A DNA stretch of 64,000 nt from assembly GCA_014843695.1 (NCBI GenBank), contig CM026402.1:13197512-13261511 (forward strand), read 5' to 3'. Positions 53,995 to 64,000 of this stretch are shown one piece after another. Below the pieces are notes generated by a model, which saw nothing but the letters and a program-made list of their open reading frames with translations, made no database searches and was not told where the DNA came from. Position 1 is the first letter of the stretch; the number at the start of each line of letters is the position of its first letter. Position numbers and translations under genes: made by a program. The stretch comes from Archivesica marissinica. Its lineage: Eukaryota; Mollusca; Bivalvia; Venerida; Vesicomyidae.

Positions 53995-55660
53995 CACTGA
54001 ACCAAATTTCTAAACGGCCAATATATAAAATGCGATTTCAAGAGAATGGTTATATGTATAAATTCTAAAATTTGCAACGGAGTTCTGTACGCTATAATAA
54101 ATCGATATATAAAAAGAAAACACGTTTCTGGTGCCAGATTTGATCAAGCGGAAAGGAGAGACCGATTTGTATAAATCGGCACGAGGGCCACGTGCATAAT
54201 ATGGTGAGTGTCCATTTTATATGTAGTATAATCCCTGTCTAGTACAGAATATAAAACACACAAAACATGGCGAGAATGAGCATTGAAGAACGCGGGCGAG
54301 CTGTTGGCATGGTGGATGCTGGTACTTCAATTAGGCAGGTAGGTACAACTTTGCGATGAAATTAACCAGTTGACCTCAATGTTGTCAAAAATCATCAAAT
54401 GTTATATTCTTATACAGCCATTTTGAAAGTCCAATAACAAGCAATATCACTCTAGGAACTTAGGAGTTATGGCCCTTTTATTATCATTTCAGGTTGCTCG
54501 ACATTTCAATAGACAGCATTCCACCATTCAGCAGCTATGGGCGAAGTTTAGACGTACCGGAAGTGTAGCCGACATCCGACGACGCCCTAAAGGGAGGGTA
54601 ACCACACGCAGACAGGACCGGTACATTATTGTTTCCCACTTACGGGACCGCTTCACCCCAGCTACCAGAACGGCAAGGGTCACTATTGGCACACATAACC
54701 GCCACATCCATGCACAAACTGTACGTAATCGTCTCAGAGCCGTCGGATTACGAGCCCGACGACCACGAAAGGGTCCAATTCTAACCAGAGACCATAGACG
54801 GGCACGGTTAGCATGGGCTAGACGGCATTTCAGGTTTACGAGAGCGGACTGGTCTAATGTTATATGTGTGGATGAGTCAAGGTTTGCACTCCGTGGGGCC
54901 GACGGACGCGTCCGGGCATACCGCCGTCGGGGCGAGCGAAACAGCGCAAACTGTGTAGTACAGGTCGACAAGTACGGAGGCGGCTCATTGATGGTCTGGG
55001 CTGGCGTGTCAATGCATACTAGGACACCCATTGTACCAATTCGAGGTAACTTAAATGCCAGAAAATATCAAAACGATATCCTACAACCCATCCTTGTACC
55101 GCATGTTAATGGCAATCGTGGTATGATTTTGGCACAAGACAACGCACCCTGCCATGTTGCCAGGAACACTCGGGCTATGTTGGCTGCTAACAACGTGCAA
55201 ACTCGTCCATGGCCGGCGAAAAGCCCCGATTTGAACCCCATAGAACATGTATGGGACCTGTTGAAAAGGAAGGTCAGAGCCCAACCACAGCAACTTAACA
55301 TGCGTGAATTAGAGCGTGACATAATGCAGGCATGGGCAACAATTCCGCAACGCTATCTCCAAAGATACATTGTATCAATGAGGGCGAGGTGTCGTGCCGT
55401 TATTGCCGCAGAAGGGGGACATACGAAGTATTGAAATACCATAATAGCGATGTTTTCAGATTTGTGACTTTTTGTTATGAGGGTGACCTTATTGTTTTCA
55501 TTGTTACGTTTTAGCCGCTTTTTTAATTTTAGTGAATTGTTGTATAACCATATGGAATAAAATGTATTAAATGATGATATGATTATTGATATTGTATGAT
55601 TGTAGGTTTTTCCCAAATACTGTAAAAAAACAGGTGGCCGTTTAGAAATTTGGTTCAGTG
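53995..55660 (+). mobile_element. Complete Tc1-type transposon, copy 2 (1666 bp)
   Basis: Same 26-bp inverted repeats, TA flanks and insertion point in the LINE as copy 1, so it was duplicated with the block rather than inserted separately. Confidence 0.96.
54267..55434 (+). CDS. Tc1-family transposase (DD34E), spliced, intact, copy 2
   Basis: Exons 54267-54338 and 54493-55434 with the same 154-bp intron give 337 residues. The only protein difference I can see from copy 1 is arginine for leucine in VQTRPWPAKSPDLN, just before the catalytic glutamate motif. All three catalytic acidic residues are present. Which residue is ancestral, and whether activity differs, is unknown. Confidence 0.93.
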
Positions 55661-56249
55661 TATGCAAATGTTCCAAAGTGGTCGCTAATGTTCTTTTCCG
55701 TATTAAATATCCCCGAATGTAAACAATGTAGAGAAGATGATATACCAATAGGATCTATTAACGTTTGTGAATACGGGCTTACCCTTGTGGGTTCTCTTAT
55801 CACATTAACCATATTGTTTAACAACAAAATGTCTTTAAATTTATGATTGGTAGCATTCAATTGATCTTCATTAACATCCCCTACAAAAATAATGTTAATA
55901 GATAATTCAAGAGCCTTATCTATGCAAATATTAATCCTTTCCCACATCTCAACACTAGAATGTGGTGGTGATACAGATTACATAATACATATGTCCGGGT
56001 TTGGTCTTTACCTTCAATCCAAATCGATTCAGGTAAAATGTTTTCAAGTTCTATATTTCTTACCGAGTAAACTCTAGACGAAACATATACTAACAAACCC
56101 CCAGAATTAATTGTATTGTCTTTACAATATATTTTATCAAATCCATCAAGATATAGGAAGTTGTCATGCATATCAGCAGACAATTTGCTTTCTGTGAAGC
56201 AGAGAATATCAAAGTCCAAAAAGTGTGTTTTAATGTAATCAAATTTATG

Positions 56250-56438
56250 TCAATGGTACGATGGTACGATGTGTTATTATCATCGTGCCATCGTACCATC
56301 GACATCGTACCATCGTGCCATCGTGCCATCGTACCATCGACATCGTGCCATCGTACCATCGACATCGTGCCATCGTACCATCGACATCGTACCATCGTAC
56401 CATCGTCATCGTGCCATCGTACCATCGCGTTACATTTT
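56250..56438. repeat. Short CATCGTACC/CATCGTGCC array, copy 2
   Basis: Same length and unit order as the array at 35062-35250. This kind of array would be expected to change quickly, so its identity argues for a recent, or artificial, duplication. Confidence 0.9.
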
Positions 56439-56470
56439 TTATATACCGCGATGACCCTAACGGAACACCG

Positions 56471-56746
56471 TAGGTATGAATCAACATATCAAGTAATTTA
56501 ATTAAAAAAGACAACATGGGACAAATGGGGATGATGCATTCCGAATGTAAACAAGTGCGGACGATGCGTTCCGGTTGTAAACAAGTGCGTGGCCGATCGA
56601 CTCGGAAAGACCTACTTTCGGTTTCGAGTTTGTTTTATCGCAAAAAACACTGTTTACCAAATGAACATAAGCATACAAAGTATAATGTTAGAATGTGTAG
56701 CAGCATATTGCTACCCATGCGTAAAACTTGAATCTTTCAAATATAT
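56471..56746 (+). mobile_element. TTAA-type MITE, right-hand part, copy 2
   Basis: Matches 35283-35555 but keeps TTCCGGTTGTAAACAAG where copy 1 has lost three bases. Confidence 0.75.
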
Positions 56747-57578
56747 AAAATGATAGTGTCTGAAACGGGACTTTGATCAGACACATCCAGATAATTCGAC
56801 ATAACCGACTTTGACATAACGGATGTAGACATGTGTATGCAACACACGAACTTGTTTCGCAATCGAACGAACATAATTTTTTATATTTGCATAAACTAAA
56901 TCTTAAAAGTCCCATTATATAGCCGTCTTGGTGTAATTAAGTAGAGAGATTGCGTGGTGAATTCGGTATTGAGAGTGTACGGTGATTTGTAAAGCCACGC
57001 TTTCCTGCACAAATTAAAAGCCGCTACCATACTATCTCATGATACCAAGCTGTCCACGGGTAGAACTAGTTTAGTATTTAACAGTTATCAGTACTGGGTT
57101 AAACACACCAGTGTGAAGTCCGGTATTGGCTTTTGAGAATGGACCTAAAGAAAACCAGCATGCTTAGATTTGTGTTCATGCATAATTCCCGCAATAACAA
57201 AACTTACCAAAGGGACAGAAACTCACAAAACTGGATAACAATATGCAAATTTTGCAAAAATACTGTAGTTTTCTGAAAGGGACATCATTCAAAATTGTTC
57301 TCTATGTTTGCACATTTATTGAGTTGTCGTTCTTGTATTATATATATCACGTGACAGGCTCGCATTATATGTGCAATTCATTTGTTGTTAGTATTCTCAG
57401 AATTCATGCAGAACTTTAAAAAATATCTCTAATTTATATCTATAACGATTAAATGCAGTATAACAAGTTGTAATAGGATACACGTACTGCAATGAAGTTA
57501 TTGATTTATTACACATGATAATGTAAGTTGTATAATTCATTGCATTATTTCAACTAATGTAATGTAACATGTAAGCAA
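56747..57578. other. U1-upstream region, copy 2
   Basis: Same as 35556-36387, including the SINE D/E tail fragment near 56845-56900. No gene seen. Confidence 0.55.
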
Positions 57579-57608
57579 TATAAATAGCCGAGATGTTGTG
57601 TGTGTAGC

Positions 57609-57772
57609 ATACTTACCTGGTACAGGGAATACCGTGATCCATTAGGCGGTTTCCCCAGGAAGAGGCCTTACCATTGCACTTCGGTTTGGCTGACGCCTGC
57701 GATAGCCCCAAATGTGGGTTACTCGGGTACGCAATTTATTGGTGTGGGGACTGCGTTCGCGCTATCCCTTAA
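57609..57772 (+). ncRNA. U1 snRNA gene or variant, copy 2
   Basis: Appears identical to the copy at 36418-36581 over its whole length, including the altered U1-70K loop and the TATA-like box 30 bases upstream. The 5' ATACTTACCTGG, U1A loop and Sm-like site are intact. Confidence 0.85.
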
Positions 57773-58081
57773 AATATTAACTATACTCAAATGCAAAAGA
57801 AACTTTTCCTTAATATACTGAGCAAAACTAGAAACGTCCCTCTATATTTAAAGACAGATTTATCGAAAACTAAATGGTTTAATTTTATGACTCAAAATGG
57901 AAAAAACAAATTCATTCATTTCTGTATCAAAGCCAATTCATTGCATCTGGCTATCTTGTTAACTTTTCGAGAAATAACCGGCCAACGACGGTAGGTGTCA
58001 TAATCAAAAACTCAGAAAGGTGTTACTTAATGTTTTGAGATGAAATTTGAATAACAAATGTGGCACATCCATTAAATCTCG

Positions 58082-58935
58082 TTAGTACCGAGTGTGGCCA
58101 CCATTTGCATGAATGATCATACGCCGCATCGACATAACGTAACGCAATACCAGAGCGTTGGGCAAATTCCTCCATTCCCGTTGTAACGCCCGTGTAAGAT
58201 CGCGAACATTGTCAATCTGATGGTTAGCTCGTGTTTTGCGGCCCAGCTCATCCATCTGTGCGCAATGGAGTTGAGATCCGGGGAAACCGGTCCATGAAAT
58301 GACGTTGACTGCAAGTATTGAGTGGTGACCCTGGCTACGTGAGGGCGGGCATTGTCCTGCATCAATGTCACACCAGGACCATGCTGACGAATAAATGGTA
58401 AGGCATGTGCATTTAGCACCTCTGCAACATAACGTCGGGCATTGATGTTGCCCTGTATAACAACCAAATATGTCTTCCGGTTTCCCATGATCCCACCCCA
58501 GACGCCCCCTTCCCCAAACCTGTTCTTCTCAACAATGCAACAATCGGGGAATCTTTCATTTTTACGCCTGTATACCAGTAATCTTCCGTCAGCATGACTA
58601 ACTGTGAAACGAGATTCATCGGTGAACAAAACTTGGTTTCAGTCACTCCAGTATAGATGACGTCGCGCCCATAACAGTCTGGCAGCACGATGTCATTTGG
58701 TTATTATCTGCCCAGTGTACGGACGGCGTGCCCCACTTGGTTGGGCTTTACGACGCAACCGGTAGCGAATGGTCTGCCCTGAGACACCGTATCGCCTAGC
58801 AGTAACTGTGGCTGCCAATCGACGTTGCCCTACCAGGTCGCTGCCGGTCGTGAACAGCCCCAGTCTGCTAGTACCGGGCTGCAAGACGACCAATCGTCTT
58901 CCGACAGCACCCGAACCGACGCGCGACCACCCTGT
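58082..58935 (-). pseudogene. Dead Tc1-like transposase, copy 2
   Basis: Same decayed gene as at 36912-37840, with more damage. The N-terminal residues up to the helix-turn-helix are deleted. The GGGSVMVWGG region is shortened to GEGGVWGG. The catalytic glutamate is again alanine (LNSIAHRW). The shared lesions date from before the block duplication; the N-terminal deletion is later or was reverted by neither copy. Confidence 0.87.
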
Positions 58936-59107
58936 TTTTTAATTTTCCGAATAGCCCCTATCGCATGAATGGTACGACATGAACTGAATCAGCATATCGA
59001 TGACATGTATAGCGTGCACGTGCAAATCAACGTTCCGGTCACTGGCCGATATGTAAACCGTGTGTATCGGGTAAACTCTACACGATCGTATTCTGAACAT
59101 CGCCAGG

Positions 59108-59868
59108 GTTTAAAATGCATGTACATTGAACATGTAGCACATACACAGACAGGGCTACACCGGCTATAAAACAGGACGACATTGAACATGTATCACATAC
59201 ACAGACAGAGCTACACCGGCTATAAAACAGGGACGACATTGAACATGTATCACATACACAGACAGAGCTACACCGGCTATAGCACATACACAGACAGAGC
59301 TACACCGGCTATAGCACATACACAGACAGGGCTACACCGGCTATAGCACATACACAGACAGAGCTACACCGGCTATAGCACATACACAGACAGGGCTACA
59401 CCGGCTATAGCACATACACAGACAGAGCTACACCGGCTATAAAACAGGGACGACATTGAACATGTAGCACATACACAGACAGAGCTACACCGGCTATAGC
59501 ACATACACAGACAGGGCTACACCGGCTATAGCACATACACAGACAGAGCTACACCGGCTATAAAACAGGGACGACATTGAACATGTAGCACATACACAGA
59601 CAGAGCTACACCGGCTATAAAACATGGACGACATTGAACATGTATCACATACACAGACAGGGCTACACCGGCTATAGCACATACACAGACAGGGCTACAC
59701 CGGCTATAGCACATACACAGACAGAGCTACACCGGCTATAGCACATACACAGACAGGGCTACACCGGCTATAGCACATACACAGACAGGGCTACACCGGC
59801 TATAGCACATACACAGACAGAGCTACACCGGCTATAGCACATACACAGACAGAGCTACACCGGCTATA
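59108..59868. repeat. 32/57-bp minisatellite inside the Tc1-like element (19 units)
   Basis: Short units of 32 bp (AGCACATACACAGACAGAGC / TACACCGGCTAT) alternate with long units of about 57 bp that add AAACAGGGACGACATTGAAC / ATGT. The source sequence is present once, at about 38030-38090, in the other block copy. Confidence 0.94.
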
Positions 59869-60087
59869 AAACAGGGATGTTTCTAGTTTTGTTGAGTATA
59901 GAAATTATATTATGTTTGGTACCACTGTTTAAGTTTATTCAATTACCTACAAACCAAACTATTTGTTATAAAAATAGCGGTTACTATAGATGCACAGAAT
60001 TCGGTTGCATGTGTTTATGAAAAATGAAAATTACGCAAACGGTGATATTGATGTTATTGTGAATATAATCACGTTTTGCAGCTCTCC

Positions 60088-60484
60088 TCCTTTAACTAAG
60101 ATTGGTCTACAAATAAATATGCACAGGCACACACATGTGAGATATAACGGTAAATATGTTGCATTACGCATGAATACCGACCCTAGTTATATTATTTTGC
60201 TATGTCAACAAACCGCGTATACGACGTTTGTTTATTAGTTGAAATACTCTGGATGTCATATAGCGGTCATCCATGCTCCTGAATTGACATTTGTTATACT
60301 GTCATTTAGAGATAATTTAACTAAGATTAGTATACAAATAAATATGCATAGTCACACATGTGAGATATAACGGTAACTTTGTACCATAAATCGTGTTATT
60401 CAGAATACACGAATTGTATGTATGTCGACCCTATTTACATTATTTTGTTATGTCAACGTATACGACGTTTGTTTATTAGTTTAA
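60088..60484. repeat. Imperfect direct repeat of about 160 bp, two copies
   Basis: 60091-60243 and 60316-60484 both read TTTAACTAAGATT, CAAATAAATATGCA, TGTGAGATATAACGGTAA and TACGACGTTTGTTTATTAGT. Function unknown. It starts exactly at the right edge of block copy 2. Confidence 0.75.
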
Positions 60485-60957
60485 ATGCTCAGTTTTTTAT
60501 GCAAATATTGGGAAACAAATTATACCATATAATTGGAAATTACATTCTGTAGAAATTTGCATTTTCACTGATGTAGTGTCACTTTAAAAATGTGAATTGG
60601 CTTTTTGGACAATTTAATTGGGTATTTACTCAGATATATTTTGATATTGATAAACAAGCTAAAAAGGACAATTATTTTCTAGTCTGAAAAGGTTGTGTGC
60701 AGGCGTACCCAACGTCCCCCCCCCCCCACTCACTGCTGCTTCAGTGGAGTTATAAACACAGCGGAAGTGCAATACATGAAATCATAGCAAGTCATCTGTA
60801 ATATTGTGAAGCTTTGGGTGTAGCATGGACAAGCATTGTGTTATATTAAATGTTCAAATGGCCGTAAATCTGCAAAACAATCATCAGATCGGAATAGGAT
60901 AACAATGTACACACTCTCCGACCCCTACTAGTTATTTGACAGAGACAATAAAGGAGG
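60485..60957. other. No gene recognised; poly-C run
   Basis: Contains a run of 11 C at about 60717-60727 and otherwise AT-rich sequence without open frames of interest. Confidence 0.55.
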
Positions 60958-61568
60958 AACAGGGTTACACCTGAACAGGGTTACACCGGACCAAGGTTAC
61001 ACTGGACCAGGGTTACACCGGACAAGGGTTACACGGGACCAGGGTACACCGGACCAGGGTTACACCGGACAAGTGTTACATGGGACCAGGGTTACACGGG
61101 ACCAGGGTTACACAGACTAGAGTTACACCGGAACAGGGTACACCGGACAAAGGTTTCACCGGAACAGGTTTACACGGGACCAGGGTTACATCGGACCAGG
61201 GTTACACGAGACCAGGGTTACACCAGACCAAGGTTACATCGGACCAGGGTTACATCGGACCAGGGTTACACCGGACCAGGGTTACATCGGACCAGGGTTT
61301 CACCGGAACAGGTTTACACCGGACAAGGGTTTCACTGGAACAGGTTTACACCGGACAAGGGTTTCACCGGAACATGTTTACACCGGACAAGGGTTACACC
61401 GGACCAGGGTTACACCAGAACAGGGTTTCACCGGAACATGTTTACACCGGACAAGGGTTACACCGGACCAGGGTTACACCGGAACAGGTTTACACCGGAA
61501 CATGTTTACACCGGACCAGGGTTACACCAGACCAGGGTTACACCGGAACAGGGTTACACCGGACCAGA
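60958..61568. repeat. 16-bp minisatellite (about 38 units)
   Basis: Unit GGGTTACACCGGACCA with GGAACAGG, ACATCGG and TTTCACC variants; some units are 15 or 17 bp. Three units make 48 bp, so one frame stays open for 175 codons (61080-61607). It has no coding signature beyond periodicity. Confidence 0.94.
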
Positions 61569-61627
61569 TGCATAGCTAAACATCATACCGATGCTCCCTG
61601 CCGATGAAGTGCAGACATGGTAAACTG

Positions 61628-61723
<96 letters not shown>

Positions 61724-61724
61724 G
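61628..61724. repeat. (CAGA)n microsatellite
   Basis: About 24 uninterrupted CAGA units, immediately after the 16-bp array. Confidence 0.97.
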
Positions 61725-61967
61725 CAAATGCAAAAACAATATATCTCCCTCAATTATCAGAGACATAATAAACATCACCTAAATCAATAAAACAAAGACA
61801 CATACATGACGCAAATACGATATATTTATTGCTCAATTTGTATAAAAAATATAGTTTATTATCAATTAAACAAATAAATGTAAAAGTCCCTCACCAAGTA
61901 ATAGTAGCGTTATGTACATATATATGAACATGAACATGTTTGTTTTCTAAGAATGTGCGATAGTGAG

Positions 61968-62728
61968 TCGATGATCAACTGGGGTCATCCGTATATGAAG
62001 GGCAGTCTATGGTTGAACTTTGACCTACTGATCCAATGATCAACTGGGGTCATCCGTAACTGAAGGGCAGTCTACGGTTGAACTATGACCTACTGATCCA
62101 ATGATCAATTGGGGTCATCCATAACTGAAGGGCAGTCTACGGTTGAACTTTGACCTACTGATCAATTGGGATCATCCGTAACTGAAGGGCAGTCTACGGT
62201 TGAACTTTGACCTACTGATCCAATGATCAATTGGGGTCATCCGTAACTGAAGGGCAGTCTATCGTTGAACGTTGACCTACTGATCCAATGATCAATTGGG
62301 GTCATCCGTAGCTGAAGGGCAGTCTATCGTTGAACTTTGACCTACTGATCCATTGATAAACTGGGGTCATCCGTATCTGAAGGCCAATCTATGGTTGAAC
62401 TTTGACCTACTGATCCAATGATCAACTGGGGTCATCCGTATATGAAGGGCGGTCTATGGTTGAACTTTGACCTACTGATCCATTGATCAATTGGGGTCAT
62501 CCGTAACTGAAGGGCAGTCTATGGTTGAACTTTGACCTACTGATCCATTGATCAATTGGGGTCATCCGTATCTGAAGGCCAATCTATGGTAGAACTTTGA
62601 CCTACTGATCCAATGATCAACTGGGGTCAACCACATCTATGATTAAACTTGTGACCTATTGCACCCAATGATCGACTGGGGTCATTGTCACCTCAAGTGC
62701 AGCCCTAAATCTGACCTTTAACCGAAGG
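61968..62728. repeat. 65-bp minisatellite (about 11 units)
   Basis: Unit GATCCAATGATCAACTGGGG / TCATCCGTAACTGAAGGGCA / GTCTATGGTTGAACTTTGAC / CTACT, 65 bp. One unit near 62160 lacks about 10 bases, and the last two are degenerate. Confidence 0.94.
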
Positions 62729-62924
62729 ATCAGTTTGTTTTTCTCAATGAAGTAGAATCATGGCATGGAATGTATATGTAGCATAGCAATAACAGTGAGT
62801 AATCTAGCAAAAGCAAAAACACTGGAAATAAATCAATTAGAATAACAATCGGAAATAGTTCTTTTTTCTTTAGTCACACACTGAATCCCTTTAGTCACAC
62901 ACTGAATCCCTTTTGAATCCCTTT

Positions 62925-64000
62925 AGTACTCGTACCTATCCCCCAGTTCCACTGGGTGGGTCAAGCTGTGACTATGTACTCGTACCTATACCACAGTTCC
63001 ACTGGGTGTGTCAAGCTGCGACTATGTACCCGTACCTATACCACAGTTCCACTGGGTGTGTCAAACTGTGACTATGTACTCGTACCTCTCCCCCAGTTCC
63101 ACTGGGTGTGTCAAGCTGCGACTATGTACTCGTACCTATACCCCAGTTCCACTGGGTGTGTCAAGCTACGACTATGTACTCGTACCTATACCACAGTTCC
63201 ACTGGGTGTGTCAAGCTATGACTATGTACTTGTACCTATCCCACAGGGTGTGTCAAGCTGTGACTAAGTACCCATACCTCTCCCCCAGTTCCACTGGGTG
63301 TGTCAAGCTGCGACTATGTACTCGTAACTCTCCCCCAGTTCCACTGGGTGTGTCAAGCTGCGACTATGTACCCGTACCTATACCACAGTTCCACTGGCTG
63401 TGTCAAGCTGTGACTATGTACCCGTACCTATACCACAGTTCCATTGGGTGTGTCAAGCTGTGACTATGTACTCGTACCTATACCAAAGTTCCACTGGGTG
63501 TGTCAAGCTGCGACTATGTACCCGTACCTATACCACAGTTCCACTGGGTGTGTCAAGCTGCGACTATGTACTCGTACCTATCCCCCAGTTCCACTGGGTG
63601 TGTCAAGCTGCGACTATGTACCCGTACCTACACCACAGTTCCACTGGGTGTGTCAAGCTGCGACTATGTACCCGTACCTATACCACAGTTCCACTGGGTG
63701 TGTCAAGCTGCAACTATGTACCTGTACCTATACCACAGTTCCACTGGGCGTGTCAAGCTGCGACTATGTACTCGTACCTATCCCACAGTTCCACTGGGCG
63801 TGTCAAGCTGCGACTATGTACTCGTACCTATCCCACAGTTCTACTGGGTGTGTCAAGCTGTGACTATGTACCTGTACCTATACCACAGTTCCACTGGGTG
63901 TGTCAAGCTGTGACTATGTACTTGTACCTATTCCACAGTTCCACTGGGTGTGTCAAGCTGCGACTATGTACCCGTACCTATACCACAGTTCCACTGGGTG
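62925..64000. repeat. 50-bp minisatellite running off the right edge (over 20 units)
   Basis: Unit TGTGTCAAGCTGCGACTATG / TACCCGTACCTATACCACAG / TTCCACTGGG, 50 bp. One unit near 63240 is shortened. Overlapping open frames of 100-150 codons are a by-product of the repeat. Confidence 0.95.

Larger units (their letters stand above)
52513..56247 (-). pseudogene. LINE B fragment in duplicated block copy 2, split by Tc1
   Basis: Same structure, same truncation and same two frame breaks as the fragment at 31323-35059. Scattered single-base differences include NGIADSL for NDIADSL near 52680 and LIKITDNS for LIKNTDNS. Confidence 0.88.
57818..59896 (-). mobile_element. Second Tc1-like transposon, copy 2, inactive, minisatellite-expanded (2079 bp)
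   Basis: Same termini and TA flanks as 36627-38107. It lacks the 21-bp doubling near its left end. It has lost about 100 bp at the transposase N-terminus and gained about 0.7 kb of tandem repeat near its right end. Confidence 0.88.
51407..60087. repeat. Duplicated block, copy 2
   Basis: Nearly identical to 30201-38298 but about 0.6 kb longer, mainly because of the minisatellite at 59108-59868. Similarity starts at ACAGAGGTATGAATC and stops after GCAGCTCTCC. Confidence 0.93.

Noticed and set aside
61080..61607. 175-codon open frame in the 16-bp array
   Set aside because: Three 16-bp units form a 48-bp period that keeps one frame open by chance; many variants, no conserved protein feature.
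62956..63913. Open frames of 100-150 codons in the 50-bp array
   Set aside because: Several equivalent frames overlap in the same repeat, which indicates periodicity rather than coding.

Overview
This is a eukaryotic, AT-rich, repeat-dominated stretch of an invertebrate genome, most likely a bivalve mollusc. Evidence: intron-containing genes with GT-AG splice sites, APE-type LINEs, several tRNA-derived SINE families, Tc1 elements, and a single-LIM muscle protein of protostome type. A repeat with the core GCAAACAGCATAGA..CTGATCAGAC at 3.8 and 11.1 kb is, from memory, common in heterodont bivalves. The species is not determined. Three runs of exactly 1000 N (9108-10107, 30323-31322, 51513-52512) are scaffold gaps of placeholder length.

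Layout. 1-1460: 22-bp minisatellite. 1537-7382 (minus): the only recognisable host protein gene, a two-coding-exon muscle LIM protein of 101 residues. Its 5.5-kb intron carries SINEs and a 58-bp minisatellite. 7.5-11.1 kb: 31-bp minisatellite around gap 1. 11.3-15 kb: a MITE, a microsatellite, a 5'-truncated LINE, a SINE and a piggyBac-like MITE. 15.6-16.9 kb: 36-bp minisatellite. 17-23 kb: SINEs, two TIR elements (one carrying a SAP-domain exon with AT target duplications) and a 29/30-bp minisatellite. 25-30 kb: a full 484-bp MITE, nested LINE remains and hairpin MITEs.

30.2-38.3 kb and 51.4-60.1 kb are two nearly identical copies of one block. Each has a MITE piece, a scaffold gap, an inverted LINE fragment holding a complete Tc1 transposon with an intact spliced transposase, a short array, a U1 snRNA-like gene and a dead second Tc1-like element. 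In copy 2 that dead element has grown a 19-unit minisatellite from sequence present once in copy 1. Between the blocks lies a near-complete LINE (ORF1, a 91-bp tandem array, ORF2 with one frameshift). It faces, tail to tail, a second LINE of related type. Both ORF2 proteins carry an NPGP 2A-like motif after a hydrophobic segment. The last 4 kb are 16-bp, CAGA, 65-bp and 50-bp tandem arrays.

Functionally, the host content is the muscle LIM gene and perhaps the U1 genes. The rest is mobile DNA and minisatellites, with clear nesting that gives relative ages: SINE tail into MITE, TIR element into SINE, LINE into LINE tail, Tc1 into LINE, then block duplication, then minisatellite birth.
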